A stretch of 64,000 nt of DNA, from assembly GCA_014654035.1 (NCBI GenBank), contig JACWDQ010000002.1, positions 49,776 through 113,775 on the forward strand, read 5' to 3'. The stretch comes from Pelagibacterales bacterium SAG-MED19. GTDB lineage: Bacteria > Pseudomonadota > Alphaproteobacteria > Pelagibacterales > Pelagibacteraceae. Shown here piece after piece: positions 51,280 to 61,309 of the stretch (position 1 is its first letter; every line of letters begins with the position of its first letter). Below the pieces are notes generated by a model, which was given only the letters and a program-made list of their open reading frames with translations, did not search any database and was not told the DNA's origin. A program made the translations under genes and the position numbers.

Positions 51280-52833
51280 TCAATCTTTATAAATAATATT
51301 TCTAGCAGCCATAATTAGTTCATCGGCCTCATTTTTTGATAAAGCAAAATCCTCTAGGTATCCTTGAATTTTAACTCTTTCACCTTTAACTATATCATAA
51401 CTACCTGTAAGTTCATCTGAAGCTAAATCTGCAAAATCAGTCAAAGTTAATATTTTTTGTTCTCCTAAAGTTACTAACATTCCTGGAGTAAGACCTGTAA
51501 GACTTATTAAATCATCAGCTAATCCTAATTCCTTTATTCTTTCGGATATATCTTCTTGATCTTTTTGATGAAATTCTTTAGCTCTTTCAATTAAAGCTTT
51601 GGCAGTATCTTCCTCTATACCTTCAATTTTGGATAAAATTTCTGGCGAACTATCTTTAATATCATCAATTGTTGAAAATCCTTCAGCCACCAAAAGCTGG
51701 CCTAAAGTTTCGTCAAGCTCAAGATTTTTTACAAAATTGTCTGTTTTTTCTTTAAATTCTAATTGTCGTCTTTCAGAGTCTTCTTGATCTGTCATAATAT
51801 TTATTTCATAGTTTAAAAGTTTTGTTGCCAATCTAACGTTTTGACCTCTTCTTCCTATGGCTTTACTTAAATTTTCTTCTGTAAGTATAACATCAAGTTT
51901 TTTTCTTTCTGAATCTACGTTTACACGTTGTACTTCTGCTGGCGATAATGCATTCGAAACTAATATAGCTGGATCTTCGGACCAATTTACAATGTCAATT
52001 TTTTCTCCCTGTAATTCATTTACTACTGCTTGAACTCTTGATCCTCTCATTCCTACACACGCACCAACGGGATCAAGAGATGTATCTACAGCCTTTACGC
52101 AAATTTTTGCTCTGCTCCCAGGATCTCTTGAGGATGATTTAATTTCAATTAATCCATCATAAATTTCTGGTACTTCCTGGACAAATAATTTTTCCATAAA
52201 CTTAGGATGCGCTCTTGATAAAAAAATTTGTTGACCTCTTGGTTCCCTTCTTACATCACTGCAATATGCTTTTATTCTATCCCCAGCTTTGATATTTTCT
52301 CTTGGTATAAGTTCGTTTTTTTGAATTATTGCTTCTGTTCTACCCAAATCAACTATAACATTTCCAAATTCTAATCTTTTTACTATTCCACTTAAAATAG
52401 TATCCTTTTTATCAATAAAATCATTAAACTGTCTTTCTCTTTCAGCTTCTCTAACATTAAAACTAATTACTTGTTTTGCTGTTTGAGCGGCGATTCTACC
52501 AAAATCAAAGGAAGGTAATGGTTGTAAAACCTCATCTCCAATAGATTTATCTTTATTTAATTCATTTAAATTTACAGCATCAACTAATTTAATTTCTGTA
52601 TTAGCATTCTCAGGGTTTTCAACAATTATAAGTTTCCTAAAAATTTCAATATCTCCATTGTCCCTATTAATGATTACTTTAATCTCATTATCTTGACCAA
52701 ACTTTGATTTAGCTGCTTTTGCTATTCCTGTTTCCATTGAATTGATAATCAATTCTTTATCTATAGATTTTTCCAAAGCTACAGCTTCTGCAATACGAAG
52801 TAACTCAAGTTTATCTGCTCTTTTATTTAACAT
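51280..52833 (-). CDS. nusA: Transcription termination/antitermination protein NusA
   Basis: S1/KH domains, DPVGACVGMRGSRVQAVVNELQGEKIDIV; ATG start at 52833 with GGAACAAAG upstream. Confidence 0.97.
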   Translation of the reverse strand: MLNKRADKLELLRIAEAVALEKSIDKELIINSMETGIAKAAKSKFGQDNEIKVIINRDNGDIEIFRKLIIVENPENANTEIKLVDAVNLNELNKDKSIGDEVLQPLPSFDFGRIAAQTAKQVISFNVREAERERQFNDFIDKKDTILSGIVKRLEFGNVIVDLGRTEAIIQKNELIPRENIKAGDRIKAYCSDVRREPRGQQIFLSRAHPKFMEKLFVQEVPEIYDGLIEIKSSSRDPGSRAKICVKAVDTSLDPVGACVGMRGSRVQAVVNELQGEKIDIVNWSEDPAILVSNALSPAEVQRVNVDSERKKLDVILTEENLSKAIGRRGQNVRLATKLLNYEINIMTDQEDSERRQLEFKEKTDNFVKNLELDETLGQLLVAEGFSTIDDIKDSSPEILSKIEGIEEDTAKALIERAKEFHQKDQEDISERIKELGLADDLISLTGLTPGMLVTLGEQKILTLTDFADLASDELTGSYDIVKGERVKIQGYLEDFALSKNEADELIMAARNIIYKD

Positions 52834-52846
52834 TTTACTTTGTTCC

Positions 52847-52873
52847 AAAAAAAAATGGGCTAATGCCCATTTT
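52847..52873 (-). terminator. Intrinsic terminator downstream of metK, immediately upstream of nusA
   Basis: - strand AAAATGGGC-ATTA-GCCCATTTTTTTTT (9 bp stem, 9 T). Confidence 0.92.
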
Positions 52874-52929
52874 GTAAATTCAATAATGTAGGTGCAATAT
52901 AGTAAAGTTTTTTTCTAATTCAACAGAAA

Positions 52930-54099
52930 CTATTTAGAAAAAACTCCTATTTTATCAGTTTTTTCCCATGAAAATGAGCCATTGTCTTCAGGACTCCTTC
53001 CGAAGTGACCATAAGCTGCTGTTTTTTCATATATTGGTTTGTTTAAATTTAACATTTCTCTAATTCCTCTAGGACTTAGATCAAAGTTGTTATTTATTTT
53101 TTCTACAACAAATTTATTTTTTTCTAGATCATTATCAAATAAATCAACGTAAATTGATAAGGGTTTAGAAACACCAATCGCATAAGCTAATTGAATTAAA
53201 CATTTATCTGCTATTTTTGATGCAACAACATTTTTTGCAATATATCTCGCTGCATATGCGGCTGATCTGTCAACTTTAGTTGGGTCTTTACCAGAAAAAG
53301 CTCCACCTCCATGAGGGGCAGCTCCACCATAAGTATCAACTATAATTTTTCTACCTGTTAATCCACAATCACCATCTGGTCCGCCTATAACGAAATTTCC
53401 AGTCGGATTTACGTAAAATTCCTCTTCTTTGAAACCTTGTAAAAATTTTTCTGGAATAGATTTTAACATATAAGGTCTTAATAATTCTTTTACTTGTGAT
53501 TGATTAACATCCGCAGAGTGTTGGGATGATATAACAACAGATTTAACTTTAGTTGGTTTACCATCAATGTATTCAAAAGTAACTTGGCTCTTAGAATCTG
53601 GTTCAATATTATCTAATTTTCCCGACTTTCTATCTTCTGCAATTAATCTTAAAATTTTATGGGAGAAATGAATGGGTGCGGGCATTAAAACATCCGTTTC
53701 ATTGCATGCATAACCAAACATGATACCTTGATCTCCTGCTCCTTCGTCCTTATTCCCTGAGGAGTCTACACCCATTGCAATATCAGCAGATTGAGAATGT
53801 AAATGGCTTTCAATTTTTGTTGCTTCTTTCCAAGTGAAGCCCTCTTGATCGTAACCAATATCTTTTATACAATTTCTTACCTTTTCAATCAAAATTTCTT
53901 TTTTAATCTCTGGGCCTCTAACCTCACCAGCCAAAACGACTTTGTTAGTTGTAGTAAGTGTTTCACATGCCACTCTCGAAAACGGATCATTTGAAAGATA
54001 ACTATCAACAACCATATCTGAAATTCTATCTGAAACTTTATCAGGGTGCCCTTCTGAAACAGACTCACTTGTGAAAAGATAATTTTTTAGATTACTCAT
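52930..54099 (-). CDS. metK: S-adenosylmethionine synthetase
   Basis: [54 protein letters not shown]. Confidence 0.98.
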   Translation of the reverse strand: MSNLKNYLFTSESVSEGHPDKVSDRISDMVVDSYLSNDPFSRVACETLTTTNKVVLAGEVRGPEIKKEILIEKVRNCIKDIGYDQEGFTWKEATKIESHLHSQSADIAMGVDSSGNKDEGAGDQGIMFGYACNETDVLMPAPIHFSHKILRLIAEDRKSGKLDNIEPDSKSQVTFEYIDGKPTKVKSVVISSQHSADVNQSQVKELLRPYMLKSIPEKFLQGFKEEEFYVNPTGNFVIGGPDGDCGLTGRKIIVDTYGGAAPHGGGAFSGKDPTKVDRSAAYAARYIAKNVVASKIADKCLIQLAYAIGVSKPLSIYVDLFDNDLEKNKFVVEKINNNFDLSPRGIREMLNLNKPIYEKTAAYGHFGRSPEDNGSFSWEKTDKIGVFSK

Positions 54100-55635
54100 T
54101 TTTAATTCTATTAAATGAAAATATTAAAAAAATATACAATAAAATTAATATTCCAAAAATTTTATTTCCATACTCAGAAAATAGTGTTGGTTGTATATCC
54201 TTATAACTATTAAGATCTATATATCCTGATTGACCAAAATTGACCCTTTGTTCTATGACACCTATGGGATTTATAATGGCTGCTGTACCATTATTTGCTG
54301 ACCTAAGCACGTATTTACCACTTTCAATTGCTCTAAAAACACTGTGAACAAAATGCTGCTTAGGACCAATTGACTGACCAAACCACCCATCCTCAGAAAT
54401 ATTTATGATTAAATCAAAATTAGAGTTTTTAAATAACTTGCCAGAATAAATAATCTCATAACAAATTAATGGTAAAATTTTTAATGAAAAGGATTGTTGT
54501 GTTAATTTTATTATATTTCTCTGGTCTCCACTTGAAAAAGATTGATAATTATTTGTTAAAGATCTTAAGCCAATTTTACCTAAGACATTTTCAAATGGTA
54601 GAAATTCACCAAAAGGTACCAACTTAATTTTATTATAAGAGTTTAAAATGTTTAATTGACTATCATAAATTGAAAAAGAATTATAATATTTTTTTATTCC
54701 ATTATTTTCAAAGTGGCTATTCATTCCAATTATTAATAAATGATTGTTGCTAAATTTTTTATCAAATAACGATTTATAATTTACAAGCTCATCTTCTGGA
54801 ATATCTGGAATAATCCCCTCCGGCCATACAAAAATTGTTTTTTCATTAATCTTTGGATCACTTATCTTAATTAAATCTTTGATAACTGAAATTGAATCTA
54901 TATTTTTATAGAACCTATCAAGACTTATGTTTGAGTTAATAACTCTTATTTTAAAATCATATTTTTTATTAGTTATTTTGTTAAAATTTTCTTTGTGCAA
55001 AGATCCATAAATATTAAATATTATTGTGGAGATTAAAAAGATAATACAAACCCCTATACCAATTTTTTTACGTCTTAATATGAGTAATGCGGGACTTGTA
55101 AATAATGAAATACAAAATAAGTTAAATCCATAAGTTCCTATAAGAGAGATTATACTTAAAATTTCTAATTGATTTGAAAAACTGTACACTATCAAATTCC
55201 ATGGAAAACCAGTTAAAATTGAACCTCTAACAAACTCTAAAATTCCAAAAATCAATGAAAATAAAAAAAATGAACTAGTAATTTTTTTTGATTTAAAGAT
55301 TATAAATAAACAAGAAACCAGTCCATAAAAGATAGCTAAAAAAGATGGTATAAATATTATAGTTAATGGAATTAAAGTTTTGAAATTTTGATCAAATGTC
55401 AATGAAATAGATATCCAATATAAATTAGTTACAAAATATCCAAAACCGAATAACCACCCATAAAAGAAATAAAACTTAACATTTTTATGTTGCTCTGTTT
55501 TTTTTATTAAAAAACAAATAACAAACTAAAAGTAAAAAAATTAACAATTAGATAATTAAATGGAGGTAAACTCAAGGATGTTACCATTCCCAAAATAATT
55601 AAGAATATAAATTCAATATAATTTTTTTTATTCAA
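54092..55635 (-). pseudogene. lnt: Apolipoprotein N-acyltransferase, split by an apparent frameshift at an A6/T6 run (55509-55514)
   Basis: ORF 54092..55402 has nitrilase/Lnt core; upstream frame reads NKKNYIEFIFLIILGMVTSLSLPPFNYLIVNFFTFSLLFVF then, after frame change, LIKKTEQHKNVKFYFFYGWLFGFGYFVTNLYWISISLTFD. Confidence 0.85.
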
Positions 55636-55636
55636 T

Positions 55637-56098
55637 TTAATTTATTTTTGAAATTACAGATTGATATATTTGTTCTTCTTCCTTAAGCATCTTTTTGTAA
55701 TCTTTATTTTTTATATGATCAAAACCTAATAAATGAAGAAAACCGTGAATAAAAATCCTAATCAATTTTTCTTTAAAAAATTTTAAATTTTGTGTTTTAG
55801 GTTTGTTTATATAGTCATAACTAATTATAATATCCCCAATATAAGTCTGTTTTGATATTTTAATCTCTTCATTAAATGGAAATGATAAAATATCAGTAGA
55901 TTTATTCTTATTTCTGAAACTTTTATTTAACTTTTTAATATTTTTATTGTTAGAAAGCAGCAAAGTTAAGCTTATTTTTTTATCTGAGAACTTATATTTT
56001 TTTGGAAAAGCGTCACAAACTTTTTTGAAAAATATTTCTTTCCTCTTAAGTCTATGAGCCCAAGCCTTCTCATTAGAGAAGACATTTACTTTAATCAT
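55637..56098 (-). CDS. ybeY: Endoribonuclease YbeY
   Basis: RNKNKSTDILSFPF, IFIHGFLHLLGFDH zinc-binding motif. Confidence 0.95.
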   Translation of the reverse strand: MIKVNVFSNEKAWAHRLKRKEIFFKKVCDAFPKKYKFSDKKISLTLLLSNNKNIKKLNKSFRNKNKSTDILSFPFNEEIKISKQTYIGDIIISYDYINKPKTQNLKFFKEKLIRIFIHGFLHLLGFDHIKNKDYKKMLKEEEQIYQSVISKIN

Positions 56099-57086
56099 TT
56101 TTTGAATAAGCTTTTACTATTTTAGAGACCAGTGGATGTCGAACAACATCTGAATGATCAAAATCAACTACTGCAATTTCATTCAAATGGCCTAATAATT
56201 CTTTTGATCTTACTAAACCGGACATATTCTTATTGGGCAAATCTATTTGGGTTGGATCTCCGTTGACTACAATTTTTGAGTTTTCTCCAATACGAGTTAA
56301 AAACATCTTTATTTGTGTATCTGTAGCATTTTGAGCTTCATCTAAAATAGCAAATGAATTTTTTAATGTTCTTCCTCTCATAAAAGCTAATGGTGCGATT
56401 TCTATATCTCCTATCTCAATCATCCGCTGGATTTTTTCAAAATCAAAAAGGTCATAAAGAGAATCATATAAAGGCCTCAGATAAGGATCAACCTTTTCCT
56501 TCATATCTCCAGGTAAAAAACCTAAACGTTCACCAGCCTCGACAGCTGGCCTTGATAAAATTATTCTCTCAATTTTTTTTTCAAGTAACATGGTGAGACC
56601 TACAGCAACAGCTAAAAAAGTTTTACCAGTTCCCGCAGGGCCTGCGGAAATAATGATATCACTTTGCCTTAAAGCTCTAACATAACTTTTTTGTTTCTCA
56701 GATCTAGGTATAATGGATTTTTTTGGCGTTTTTATAATATCAGTAACATTATTATTTTTAACTTTCTCATTGATCATAAATTTATCTACAGATGAAACTA
56801 TATCCTTATTTTCTATACTACCATTATTTATAAATTGATTAGCTAAAAATTTAATAGCATTTTTTACGATTTCATTAGTTTCAGAATTTGATTTAATCAA
56901 TATTGAGTTGCCCCTTGAATACAGATTAGACTGAGTAATTTTTTCTAATTCTTTTAAATTTTTATTAAATTCTCCAACTACCCCCATCAAAAGATCGTTA
57001 TCATGAAAAATCACACTTAAAGAATTGTTATCTGAATAAACAAATTTAAGAGATGGATCTATGTTCTTTTTTGTTACGCTGCTCAA
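56091..57086 (-). CDS. PhoH-like ATPase (YbeZ)
   Basis: SAGPAGTGKTFLAVAVG, RPAVEAGERLGFLPGDMKEKVDPYLRPLYD. Confidence 0.96.
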   Translation of the reverse strand: MSSVTKKNIDPSLKFVYSDNNSLSVIFHDNDLLMGVVGEFNKNLKELEKITQSNLYSRGNSILIKSNSETNEIVKNAIKFLANQFINNGSIENKDIVSSVDKFMINEKVKNNNVTDIIKTPKKSIIPRSEKQKSYVRALRQSDIIISAGPAGTGKTFLAVAVGLTMLLEKKIERIILSRPAVEAGERLGFLPGDMKEKVDPYLRPLYDSLYDLFDFEKIQRMIEIGDIEIAPLAFMRGRTLKNSFAILDEAQNATDTQIKMFLTRIGENSKIVVNGDPTQIDLPNKNMSGLVRSKELLGHLNEIAVVDFDHSDVVRHPLVSKIVKAYSKND

Positions 57087-57089
57087 TTG

Positions 57090-58418
57090 CTATGCTACCT
57101 TTTTATTTGAGTTTACTATTTTTTCTCCAAATAAAGTGCTTCTATTGCTTGTTTTAATCTTAATTGGCATAATTTTTCCAACGTCACTCTGATTACCATT
57201 AAATATTACAGATGTCATATGTTCTGAGCGCCCAAAAACTTGTTTATTATCTTCAGTTAAATTTTCAACTAAAACATTTAAAGTCTTCTCTTCTAAGGAT
57301 TTATTTTTCATTAATTGATTCTCAAATAATTGATTTTGTAATTTTTCAAGTCTTTCCATTGAAACTTTTTTATCAATTAATTTTAAATCTGCTGCTTTTG
57401 TTCCTGGTCTAGGGCTAAAAATAAATGAATATGAATTTATAAATTTTATTCTTGAAATTAAATTGAATGTGTCTTTAAAGTCCTCTTCTTCTTCTCCTGG
57501 ATAACCAATAATAAAGTCACTTGAAAATTCTATATTTGTATTAATTCCTTTTAATTTATCAAATATCTCTAAATATTCTTCTATTGTATGTTTACGATTC
57601 ATTCGATTTAAAATTTTATTAGATCCACTTTGAACTGGCAAATGAATTAAAGGCATTAATTTTTTTGAGTGTCTATAAACATCAATTAAATCTTCTGTCA
57701 TATCTCTTGGGTGAGATGTGGTATATCTAATTCTTTCTATACCTGAAAGTTTTTCAATTTCTAATATTAAATTAGACAACTTGTAATTTTCATTGTTATA
57801 TGCATTAACATTTTGTCCAAGTAAAATTATTTCTTTTGTACCATTATCAATTAAATATTTAGCTTCATCTATAATTTGACAAAATGGTCTTGAATATTCT
57901 GGGCCTCTTGTGTATGGAACTACACAAAAGTGACAAAACTTATCACAACCTTCTTGAATTGTTAAAAATGAAGAAACTTTTCCGGAATTATTTTTAATTT
58001 TGTTAAAATAAGAAAACTTAGAAGCTGGATCAAACTGAGTTTCTTCAACTCTTTGTTTTTTATTAATGTGTTCTAAAATTTTATCATTAATTTTATGATA
58101 TGATTGAGGACCTATAATTAAATCTATATAAGGCTCCCTATTAAGCATTTCATAATTTTCAGCCTGAGCCACACATCCTGCAACAATTACTAATGGTTTT
58201 TTTTTTGACCTAAAAATTTTTTTGACTCTTCCTATCTCATGATATACTTTTTCTTTTGCCTTATCTCTGATGTGACAAGTATTTAAAAGATAACAATTAG
58301 CATCTTCATAATTAATTGTTTTTTTAAATCCAATTTTTTTTACTGAGTCAAATATTCGATTTGAGTCATATTCATTCATTTGACAACCGAATGTTTTGAT
58401 AAATATTTTTTGACTCAT
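57090..58418 (-). CDS. miaB: tRNA-2-methylthio-N6-isopentenyladenosine synthase
   Basis: FIKTFGCQMNEYDS, EGCDKFCHFCVVPYTRG, TRAM domain; start at internal ATG. Confidence 0.96.
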   Translation of the reverse strand: MSQKIFIKTFGCQMNEYDSNRIFDSVKKIGFKKTINYEDANCYLLNTCHIRDKAKEKVYHEIGRVKKIFRSKKKPLVIVAGCVAQAENYEMLNREPYIDLIIGPQSYHKINDKILEHINKKQRVEETQFDPASKFSYFNKIKNNSGKVSSFLTIQEGCDKFCHFCVVPYTRGPEYSRPFCQIIDEAKYLIDNGTKEIILLGQNVNAYNNENYKLSNLILEIEKLSGIERIRYTTSHPRDMTEDLIDVYRHSKKLMPLIHLPVQSGSNKILNRMNRKHTIEEYLEIFDKLKGINTNIEFSSDFIIGYPGEEEEDFKDTFNLISRIKFINSYSFIFSPRPGTKAADLKLIDKKVSMERLEKLQNQLFENQLMKNKSLEEKTLNVLVENLTEDNKQVFGRSEHMTSVIFNGNQSDVGKIMPIKIKTSNRSTLFGEKIVNSNKKVA

Positions 58419-58419
58419 A

Positions 58420-58833
58420 TTACTGGGATTTTTTTTTAACCCCATATAATTCTAATTTATGGTCAACTAAAGTATAACCATATTTCTCTGCAACTTTTTT
58501 TTGAAGCATCTCTATTTCCTCATCAATGAATTCTATGATTTCTCCAGATTTAACATCTATCAAATGATCATGATGTCCTTCATTTAATTCTTCGTATCTG
58601 GCCTTACCACCTTTAAATTCATGTTTTGTGAGTATTCCAGACTCTTCGAAAAGTTTGACAGTTCTATAAACAGTTGCAATACTTATCTTAGCGTCAATTT
58701 TTGTAACTCTATTATAAAGCTCATCAACATCTGGGTGATCATTCGAATCTGACATTACTTTTGCAATGATCCTTCTTTGATCTGTAAGTTTAACACCCTT
58801 TGTTATACATTTTTGTTCAATAGTATCTGGCAT
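58420..58833 (-). CDS. fur: Fur-family transcriptional regulator
   Basis: TDQRRIIAKVMSDSNDHPDVDELY, ISIATVYRTVKLFEE, GHHDHLIDVKSGEIIEF. Confidence 0.9.
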   Translation of the reverse strand: MPDTIEQKCITKGVKLTDQRRIIAKVMSDSNDHPDVDELYNRVTKIDAKISIATVYRTVKLFEESGILTKHEFKGGKARYEELNEGHHDHLIDVKSGEIIEFIDEEIEMLQKKVAEKYGYTLVDHKLELYGVKKKSQ

Positions 58834-58841
58834 AATTAATT

Positions 58842-59228
58842 TTAACTTATATAAATAGGTTTAATCAAATTTTTTTTAACATTAAATTTATTGCACAGAT
58901 TGGGAATATTTTCATTTTTAATATTATTTTCATTTTTAAAATCTTGAAAACTGAAGCAATAATAATCAATTTTTTGAGATAAATGTAGAGCTTTTGCCAC
59001 AGAAATTGAATTCCTTATTCCTGCAAAACTGCCTGGGCCTCTATTTACATAGATAGAAGAAATATCATTCAAATTTAGACTTTTTGAGCATAAAAAATCC
59101 TTAACTAAAATTATCAATTTTTCATAATTGTTTTTACTATTTTCATGACTAACATTATAAGTATTTTTATTACCAATGATTGTAAAAAAAATATTTTCAC
59201 TCACTGCATCAATAATTAGTTTAATCAT
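58842..59228 (-). CDS. tsaB: Short TsaB-like protein (tRNA t6A biosynthesis)
   Basis: VNRGPGSFAGIRNSISVAKAL; 128 aa from internal ATG; C-terminal KPIYI. Confidence 0.82.
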   Translation of the reverse strand: MIKLIIDAVSENIFFTIIGNKNTYNVSHENSKNNYEKLIILVKDFLCSKSLNLNDISSIYVNRGPGSFAGIRNSISVAKALHLSQKIDYYCFSFQDFKNENNIKNENIPNLCNKFNVKKNLIKPIYIS

Positions 59229-60236
59229 TTTATTTTTCTTTTTTTCAATAAATTCTAATGCAGAAGATAAAAATAGCAAACAATTTTTAAATGATGAGGG
59301 AGTTCTGACTATAATGTATCATCGTTTTAATGAGTCAAAATATCCATCAACAAATATTATGATGGATGTTTTTAGTCAACATATGGATTTAATAAAAAAA
59401 TCAAAATTTGATTTTTATCACCCAAAAAAATTTGAAAATCAATTTGACAAACCAAAAAAACAAAAAAAAATTTTACTCACCGTGGATGATGCATTCGAAT
59501 CTTTTTATAAAGAAGCTTGGCCATATTTAAAAAAAATGAAATACCATTTATATTGTTTACATCAACAGAACCTGTTGGCAAAAATGGTTACATGACTTGG
59601 GATCAAATTAAAGAAATAGAAAAATCAAAGATTGGAGTGATTGGTCATCATTCTCATAGTCATGAATATTTAATCGATACACCCTTAAATGTGTTTATTG
59701 ATGATATTGAAAAAGCTAATAAAATATTTTTAAAAAATCTAGGTTATATACCCTCAATATTTTCTTATCCTTTTGGAGAATATTCAAAACCAATGAAAGA
59801 ATATATATCTCAAAATTTTAAATTTTCATTTGGACAACACTCTGGTGTAATAGATGCAAACAAAGAAAAATTTGAATTACCCAGATTTCCTATTAATGAA
59901 AAATATGGTGAAATTAAAAGATTTAAATCAATTATAAATTATTTTCCACTTGAATATAAAAAATTATTACCAGAAGAAAAAAAAATAAATATTAACAATA
60001 ACCCTCCTATTTTCAATGTTGAATTTTTTCCAGAACAAAAAAATATAGATAATATTAATTGTTACTCAAATGAAGGTGGAAAATGGGAAAAATCAAAAAT
60101 AAGTATTAATGGAAATAATTTATCCATAGACTTTAGAGAGTCTTTTTTACCTAGAAGAGGTAGAATCAATTGTTCATTAAACGACAATGGAAAATGGCGA
60201 TGGTTTGGGGTTCAGTTTGTCGTAAAAAAAAATTAA
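59176..60236 (+). pseudogene. Secreted polysaccharide deacetylase, split by an apparent frameshift at an A8 run (59529-59536)
   Basis: Signal peptide, LTIMYHRFNES, LLTVDDAFESFYKEAWPYLKK in one frame; NEIPFILFTSTEPVGKNGYMTWDQIK, GHHSHSHEYL, SIFSYPFGEYS in the next frame. Confidence 0.85.
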
Positions 60237-61309
60237 ATCAAACTTTCAAATTCTTTACTTGAGGGTAGCAACTTTGCATCATCAAAATCTTTAAGTCCAT
60301 TTTGCTTAATTATTTTTTGAAGAACTTCAACATATTGGTTTCCCGTTTCAGCATATTCATTTAAATATTCTGCAAGAATTATACTGTCTAAAGGTTTTCC
60401 CATATCTCTCAGTTTAGCTCTTGCTTCTCTGAAATTTTTATATGTTGAGTGTGTATTAATATTTCTTTGATATGCTCTGACAGAGGCTTGTAAAACGTTA
60501 AACTTCATAACTTTATGACCCTCATTCTTATCAGCATCTTTAGGTTTTAACCCTTCACCTGACCATGTCCATTGACCAAAAAGTGCATTGCCTTCCTGAG
60601 CAAATCTTGATGTTCCCCATCCTGTTTCTTTTGCAGCTTGTGCAATAGCTAAAGAGACTGGTATTTCATCCATTCTTTTCTTTAAAATTGATAAATCTTT
60701 TGAGGGAATACCATATTGTTTATATTTTCTATCAAGCCATTTTTTTTCTAATTTAGAATTACTGTTTTTATTAATAATTGTGAAAAGTCTCTTTCGATCT
60801 ACTTTTATATTATTATTTTCCTTGAGAATTAGAGGTAAAACTATTTGAATAAAGAACTCTTTTCTTTTTTTGGTGTTCTCAATCATTTTAATTTCATTAG
60901 GTAGCAGGGTAAGTGCAACAGGTTTAACTAGTTTTTTTTCTCTTACATCTTTTAAAGTGTAGTTTGTATCGTCAAATAATTGTTTAATTGTTGATGCATT
61001 TAATCTTACAGTGTCGGTCTCTAAATCATTTAAACTAAAAATATCTACCAATAAATCATTTTCATCTAATGTTTCATTGTTGCCACTAATTCCATTTTTT
61101 TTATTATTTAAAGTATATGCTAAAACAGCTTTTGAATTATTTTGAAACTCTATATTTTTCATTTTTGAAAAATTAACCAATATTGGTGTCATGTAAAAAA
61201 ATAAAATAACTAATAGTGAACTCAAAAAAATTCGTGGAATTGAGCCTAAATTTTTTTGGTCAAAAAATCTAAAAAATTTAAAATTATTTGATAAAAAATT
61301 TCTCTTCAT
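60233..61309 (-). CDS. Bax-like glucosaminidase-domain protein
   Basis: VSLAIAQAAKETGWGTSRFAQEGNALFGQWTW, N-terminal TM anchor. Confidence 0.9.
   Translation of the reverse strand: MKRNFLSNNFKFFRFFDQKNLGSIPRIFLSSLLVILFFYMTPILVNFSKMKNIEFQNNSKAVLAYTLNNKKNGISGNNETLDENDLLVDIFSLNDLETDTVRLNASTIKQLFDDTNYTLKDVREKKLVKPVALTLLPNEIKMIENTKKRKEFFIQIVLPLILKENNNIKVDRKRLFTIINKNSNSKLEKKWLDRKYKQYGIPSKDLSILKKRMDEIPVSLAIAQAAKETGWGTSRFAQEGNALFGQWTWSGEGLKPKDADKNEGHKVMKFNVLQASVRAYQRNINTHSTYKNFREARAKLRDMGKPLDSIILAEYLNEYAETGNQYVEVLQKIIKQNGLKDFDDAKLLPSSKEFESLI

Noticed and set aside
52930-54099. SAM riboswitch upstream of metK
   Set aside because: metK start overlaps the end of lnt, leaving no leader; no riboswitch-like structure seen.
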